Shown here: positions 5,833-5,932 of the stretch, one piece after another
How positions within the stretch are numbered: the first letter of the stretch is position 1
Layout: the number at the start of each line of letters is the position of its first letter
NCBI GenBank assembly: GCA_946183815.1
Contig: CAMHDG010000114.1
Coordinates: 1-5,932, forward strand
Origin: an uncultured bacterium
Lineage (GTDB): Bacteria; Cyanobacteriota; Vampirovibrionia; Gastranaerophilales; Gastranaerophilaceae
DNA length: 5,932 nt
Reading direction: 5' to 3'
The notes under the pieces: generated by a model
What the model saw: only the letters and a program-made list of their open reading frames with translations
Databases searched by the model: none
What the model was told of the DNA's origin: nothing
Position numbers and translations under genes: made by a program

Positions 5833-5932
5833 ATTGTAAATTTTTGTAAATTAATTTCCATAATTTAGGTTTTTCGGCATAAATAACCGACATAAAATGT
5901 ATATCATGCCTGATTAATAAGGGAATAATTCA

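Larger units (their letters stand above)
5501..5932. other. 432-bp non-coding region at right edge
   Basis: No convincing coding sequence. It contains the leader and promoter of the - strand operon (about 5501-5656), the ATTCACT array (5591-5618), a small AT-rich hairpin (AAAATTG-CTAA-CAATTTT, 5670-5687), the promoter-like element with palindrome (5718-5746) and the long-loop inverted repeat (5780-5832). The last 14 bases include AAGGGA (5919-5924), which could be the Shine-Dalgarno of a + strand gene starting at or just beyond the window edge; this cannot be tested here. Confidence 0.7.

Noticed and set aside
5831..5893. 20-codon - strand reading frame ending in KLWKLIYKNLQ, stop next to the 12-bp inverted repeat
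   Set aside because: Looks like a protein tail followed by a terminator, but an in-frame TGA at 5932-5930 shuts the frame upstream and the only ATG has no ribosome site. Could be a broken gene end, but not supportable here.

Overview
The window is AT-rich DNA with one well-characterised gene on the + strand and a two-gene operon on the - strand, pointing at each other. Genes use the standard code (TGG for Trp, no sign of TGA read-through). A long-type pyrophosphate-dependent phosphofructokinase suggests an anaerobic fermenter. The two - strand proteins have Asn/Gln-rich N-termini ending in an N/A-F-Q/K-G motif. I associate that feature from memory with uncultured gut relatives of cyanobacteria (Gastranaerophilales / 'Melainabacteria'). 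Short heptamer tandem repeats between genes, as known in cyanobacteria, agree with this. The taxonomic placement is inference and moderate at best.

Layout. Positions 1-102 are the pfp upstream region: a partial ATTCACT tandem repeat, a perfect 19-bp inverted repeat, a consensus -10 box, and a strong Shine-Dalgarno. Positions 103-1776 are pfp, closed by a textbook intrinsic terminator (1794-1829). Positions 1836-1895 hold a TTTACCCC tandem repeat whose other strand carries a predicted G-quadruplex. A second intrinsic terminator (1896-1928) serves the opposite strand. Positions 1967-3655 and 3659-5500 (both -) encode two large proteins of unknown function. They are three bases apart and read from right to left. 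Positions 5501-5932 contain no convincing gene. They hold the operon's probable promoter, four perfect ATTCACT heptamers in its leader, a second promoter-like element on the + strand with a palindrome in its spacer, and a 12-bp inverted repeat with a long loop.

How it works together. pfp is a single-gene unit for glycolysis/gluconeogenesis using PPi. The - strand pair looks like an ancient tandem duplication: both proteins share four collinear motif blocks and about five hydrophobic Gly/Ala-rich segments, so they may form a hetero-oligomer at the membrane. Nothing ties the pair functionally to pfp; the convergent arrangement with two terminators argues they are independent. The least explained content is the paralogous pair and the repeats and palindromes between genes.
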